Source: Liolophura sinensis (taxonomy: Eukaryota > Mollusca > Polyplacophora > Chitonida > Chitonidae). Taken from it: a stretch of DNA of 64,000 bases. The notes under the pieces were generated by a model. It was not told where the DNA came from, ran no database searches, and saw nothing but the letters and a program-made list of their open reading frames with translations. The DNA lies in the NCBI RefSeq assembly GCF_032854445.1, contig NC_088295.1, positions 10,963,385-11,027,384 of the forward strand, written 5' to 3'. The translations under genes and the position numbers were made by a program. Positions 60,701 to 64,000 of this stretch are shown in pieces; within the stretch, counting starts at the first letter, position 1; every line of letters begins with the position of its first letter.

Positions 60701-61186
60701 TTAATTTATCATTGTGTTTTTCATCAAAAAATGCGTATCCTCAGCACAACTCCCGTTTTTTAAGGGGGTGAGTATCATATTTGTTGATGACGTCATCACT
60801 TTGTCAGTTGAATACCTGTAGTCCATAATTTTGTCAGACATGTGGCGAAAATAAGGCCGTCGGTAACTGGATGAAGCAGACGACATAAATGTGTCCTGTC
60901 GTCTCAGACTCTTCAGCTCTACGCTGTGTAAACCCTTGGAATAGTCACGCGTTCGACAACACAAAATTTGTTTGAATCCGTCACGAAATCGCGCATTCAT
61001 CCAGCAGTAGACAAAAGGGTTGTAGCAGCTGTTGCTCATAGCAAGCCAATGCGAAAACAGCCAGACAATATGAATGTTTTCAATCCGGTATATGCTGGGG
61101 TAGAAATCTCCCAGTATCGTGATCAGGTGTAACGGTAACCAACAAAGGGCGTAGATTACTACCACCGTGATCATCATCTTAATGAT
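60701..61186 (-). CDS. Class A peptide GPCR, last coding exon (TM6, TM7, C-tail)
   Basis: The only convincing host gene part here: a 161-codon terminal exon of a rhodopsin-family receptor, likely a neuropeptide receptor at the plasma membrane. It opens after a good 3' splice site (TTGTTCTCTGTTTCAG) in phase 0 with IIKMMITVVVIYALCWLPLH, which is TM6 with the CWLP motif. A short loop (DFYPSIYRIE) follows, then TM7, WLAMSNSCYNPFVYCW, with NPxxY as NPFVY. Helix 8 (NARFRDGFKQILCC) has a Cys pair suited to palmitoylation, and a Ser/Thr-rich tail of about 90 residues ends at TAA (60701-60703). The ATGs at 61172-61177 are internal, so the exon start is the splice site. The TM7 wording resembles tachykinin, leucokinin, RYamide/luqin and NPY-type receptors; I cannot choose between them. 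TM1-TM5 exons are not recognised in the window. Confidence 0.93.
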   Translation of the reverse strand: MIKMMITVVVIYALCWLPLHLITILGDFYPSIYRIENIHIVWLFSHWLAMSNSCYNPFVYCWMNARFRDGFKQILCCRTRDYSKGLHSVELKSLRRQDTFMSSASSSYRRPYFRHMSDKIMDYRYSTDKVMTSSTNMILTPLKNGSCAEDTHFLMKNTMIN

Positions 61187-63912
61187 CTGAAACAGAGAAC
61201 AAATTCATTACCATCTGGTGATTACTTACATCCTTAAGCTATATTTAAATGTTTCAACCAAGACATCGTCGTTTTTAATATCGGTATTAATTATACATTT
61301 ATTAAAACTTCTAGAAGTCCTTTGTCTTTTCGGCAGACAAGAACAGGTCGTTAAATCACCATTTATTTCTTTTTGGCAACACAACGCACTTTCTAAGTAC
61401 TACCTTTGAGACCTTGCAAAGAACTGACGCTTACTTACTATATGACCCTGGAGCTCTAACAACTGGTAAGTGACGTCGTAGGCAGAGCGCATGCGTTAAG
61501 CTTATCCACCTAAATCCACGCGGTTTTCATGTTTGCGTATTTAACACCAGCAAAGGTCAAAGCTATTAACTACATGTACTTAACAAGAATTACGGGTGGT
61601 GCATGTGACACAATAATTAGCGTCTTGTCTTGCTAATAAAACCGCCATGGTACGAGTCCACGTTATTATATAGTCTTGACATTTTACACTAGATCAAAAA
61701 TTTGAACAGTGTTTCGGCAATGCTGATCTATGAGAAACATCATTTAATCTTCAAACACGCTCAATACGAACAAAAGCCTTACCGGTAATGATGTTTACAG
61801 TTTGCAGAGAGCTTAGTGTTATCATCTGATTAGTTCTTACCTCATAGACTCGAACCTTTATTTGGTCCATGCTGGGATAAACACACATCAGCTCTTGCAA
61901 AGTCATGACGTGCTTAAGGTTAACAATGTTTCTCACATATTAGCTGTGATCATAAAACCAATCGATGAGGTACTACACGTAAGTTCAAGTTTTTGATGAC
62001 TTTCATAACTGCCCTTAGAGTCCTTCGAAAAAAAATCCGATTTTTTTTATATAAAAGGTTTAATTCCCTTGCTAATCTAATTAACTTCTTCAAGCCATGT
62101 ATTAAAGCCTCTGTTAACTCGAGTGCTGTCCACGCATTTGTTTTGAGTATAACGCATTCTGCAGATGGAATGGTCCAAACCGTAGCCATGTATTTCTGGT
62201 AAACAGATGTAAAACCTTAGAAAATATTTAAATGTATCGCTTTACTTGTTCGATGTTTAGCGTGATTGGGAAAGCAGAAATTAAAAGTTGAGGATGCCGT
62301 TAAGAAATAACTATAATTTCATAAGTATAGGTAAATGCAAAATTTTGTTAGGTGTAATATAGCCGCATTTACCCTAATGTGTTAGTGTTAGTTACATATT
62401 AGGTTTATTGTGTTGACGGTCCATTTCAACAGACTTTCACATTTGGAGAATAAGACTTTAGTTAGACTGTTATCAACAGAATGTTAACGATGTGCCCATG
62501 TTCTATTCAACGGGTCACACAGTGAGTTGGGCATACTCCCGACACACATTGGCCGTTAACAGAAGCTACGAGAGTGCTGGTAAACTCCCCTCTACAATAA
62601 GTCAATGATAGCTAATGTAGTCCTATTATGACCCTGATGCAGTGGACGTACTTTTCTATATAGAGCCACTTTTAACATCAGTTTAATTTCTCGGAATAAT
62701 AACGTTATTTTCTTCTTTTCCCAGAGGACGATTGTCACTGAACTGAAGTCAATTCTTGCCAAATAGCAAGCAACAAAATTAAGCGAGTATTATGTGATAG
62801 CAAGGCAAATGCAATGTCTTGAATTTATAAGTACGTAGGAAATGTCCGCTAGGCTTGTAATTGAATACAGCATGGTTATATCAAGGTTTACATGCAGTCA
62901 AGATTCATCCCAGGAGAGAAGCCCGAAATCAGCTGTTATTGTTGACATAAACGACCTGTGAATCTAACCAAATTCAGTCCAGTCAATCATATTATGAAGT
63001 GTTATGGCTGTAGGGTTTTGAACATGTACATGTGGCCCTAAACCTTCAGGTAAAGTGTGAACACAAAGTACTCGAGGTGTTAACCCGGTCGTGTGTAATT
63101 GGCCTTGTTGCGGTGAATTTTGTCGCCACGTAATGAGAAAATCTAATTGTTGTCTACTAAGTATCGCCAGCTGAATTAAGCTCACATAACCTCCGTTCGA
63201 GGCAGGTTCGCTGGACTTTGCCACATCTCAAAGAAAGCAATATAGGCGGCAAATATTCTAACTTTTTATCCAAGCCCTAATAAATCATTCTTCAGTCGTG
63301 ACAAGGGCGCCCCAGCACCGTCTCGTTCAACAACCTAAACATGCCACTGCTCATTTATGTCCAACAGCCGTGTATTCATCTGGAAACAGAAGATACCCCA
63401 CTATAGATCGTCCTACTCCCCTTGCTTTGTCTGGTTCTTTGTCACGATTTTATAGCCCCGCTTATTATCTGGGGGACAGCAATCATGACACAAATCGTGT
63501 TGGACTGTTTTGAACTAACTTGAAGTAACAAGAGGCTTTTTCCATGTGGAGGCCTGTGTTGACATGGCCTGCTTGACTGCTATAAACTTTTCAAACGTTT
63601 GAAGATTCACTTTCAGCTGTTGTGAGTTGTTCCCTTAATACCCCAAGAGATAATAGTAGCATAGCCTGTTTTAGTTTTTTTCACATACCCAACATATTAG
63701 ATAAGTACCAAAACATGTCCAAGTTAATAAGGAAGGAATCTGTTTACATGAGTCATTAATTTAGAAGCCGTTGTGAATGAGTGTATCTTGATGAAAATGT
63801 CGTTTTCTATTCTTCTGAAACTAAGATATTCCAGATTCGAATCTCATTTCTTCGTGTATTAATGTCATTAATTACAAACATTGCTCTGTGTTGTAGTCGC
63901 ACAAACCGAGAA
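61187..63912. other. Upstream intron or flank of the GPCR; no further exon certain
   Basis: No TM1-TM5 coding is recognisable. A short minus-strand open segment ending at 61841 before a GTAAGAA donor in phase 0 is the only candidate exon and is weak. Open frames at 61950-62189 and 62964-63224 (minus) and 63298-63513 (plus) lack known domains. Confidence 0.4.
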
Positions 63913-63948
63913 GTCACATGACCAGGTTTGGTCATGTGACCAGGTTTG
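63913..63948 (+). promoter_or_regulatory. 18-bp tandem duplication carrying paired E-boxes
   Basis: GTCACATGACCAGGTTTG followed directly by GTCATGTGACCAGGTTTG. Each unit holds a CANNTG E-box in an M-box-like context (TCACATGA and TCATGTGA, reverse complements of each other), the type bound by MITF/TFE factors. Regulatory use is inferred. Confidence 0.4.
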
Positions 63949-64000
63949 GGTACAGAAGTTGTTCGAAATGACTGTCTCAACTTATGATAGGCTAAGTGCC

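Noticed and set aside
60520-60771. 83-codon plus-strand frame with a possible GTGAGT donor at its end
   Set aside because: It overlaps the GPCR C-tail antisense, has no recognised domain, and charged low-information sequence explains its look.
60784-60797. TGATGACGTCATCA, an extended CRE palindrome
   Set aside because: It lies inside the GPCR coding exon (Val-Met-Thr-Ser region) and is isolated, so a regulatory reading is weaker than coding.
62964-63224. 86-codon minus-strand frame
   Set aside because: No domain recognised and it begins at a GTG, not ATG. I could not link it to the GPCR gene.

Overview
The window is animal nuclear DNA, most likely from a marine lophotrochozoan and probably a mollusc. 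It is AT-rich and has almost no coding density. It contains several tRNA-derived SINE copies of kinds I associate with mollusc genomes, dead DNA transposons and retroelements, micro- and minisatellites, and one spliced class A GPCR exon. There are no operons, rRNA genes or CRISPR arrays. Only one host gene part can be supported: the last coding exon of a peptide GPCR on the minus strand at 60701-61186. The species call is an inference from SINE type, not proof.

The first 20 kb are dominated by duplication. Positions 1-8495 recur at 10436-18930 at a constant offset of 10435, with no difference found in the parts compared, including homopolymer runs. The copy-1 end (8495) and copy-2 end (18930) differ by exactly the same offset, so the simplest reading is a tandem duplication with unit 8496-18930, whose first copy starts about 1.9 kb upstream of the window. 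It is either a very recent event or an assembly duplicate. Inside it lies an older, diverged duplication: block A (1 to about 4245) is paralogous to block B (about 6900-8495, continuing at 18931 to about 20935). A third, inverted member, block C, lies at about 40340-41340.

From 20 to 36 kb the window is a mobile-element graveyard. It holds a 25-bp minisatellite interrupted by a 59-bp SINE-like insert, a decayed Tc1/mariner element (27427-29082), SINEs in both orientations, a 0.5-1 kb dispersed repeat (R1) in three copies, a broken non-LTR or Penelope-like reverse transcriptase (about 32985-34072, plus) and a Ty3/Gypsy pol fragment (about 34590-35395, minus). The last two are bracketed by two direct R1 copies.

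From 36 to 60 kb there is a second diverged dispersed repeat (R2, 36835-37690 and 44235-44935), further minisatellites, an AT microsatellite, more SINEs and long stretches with no recognisable gene. An inverted SINE pair at 52.3 and 55.3 kb shares a 3' tail of about 90 bp beyond the normal SINE end. The right end (60.3-64 kb) carries the GPCR exon; the exons for TM1-TM5 are not recognisable here and probably lie further right. The genes and elements do not form a pathway. The main biology is segmental duplication and nested transposition.
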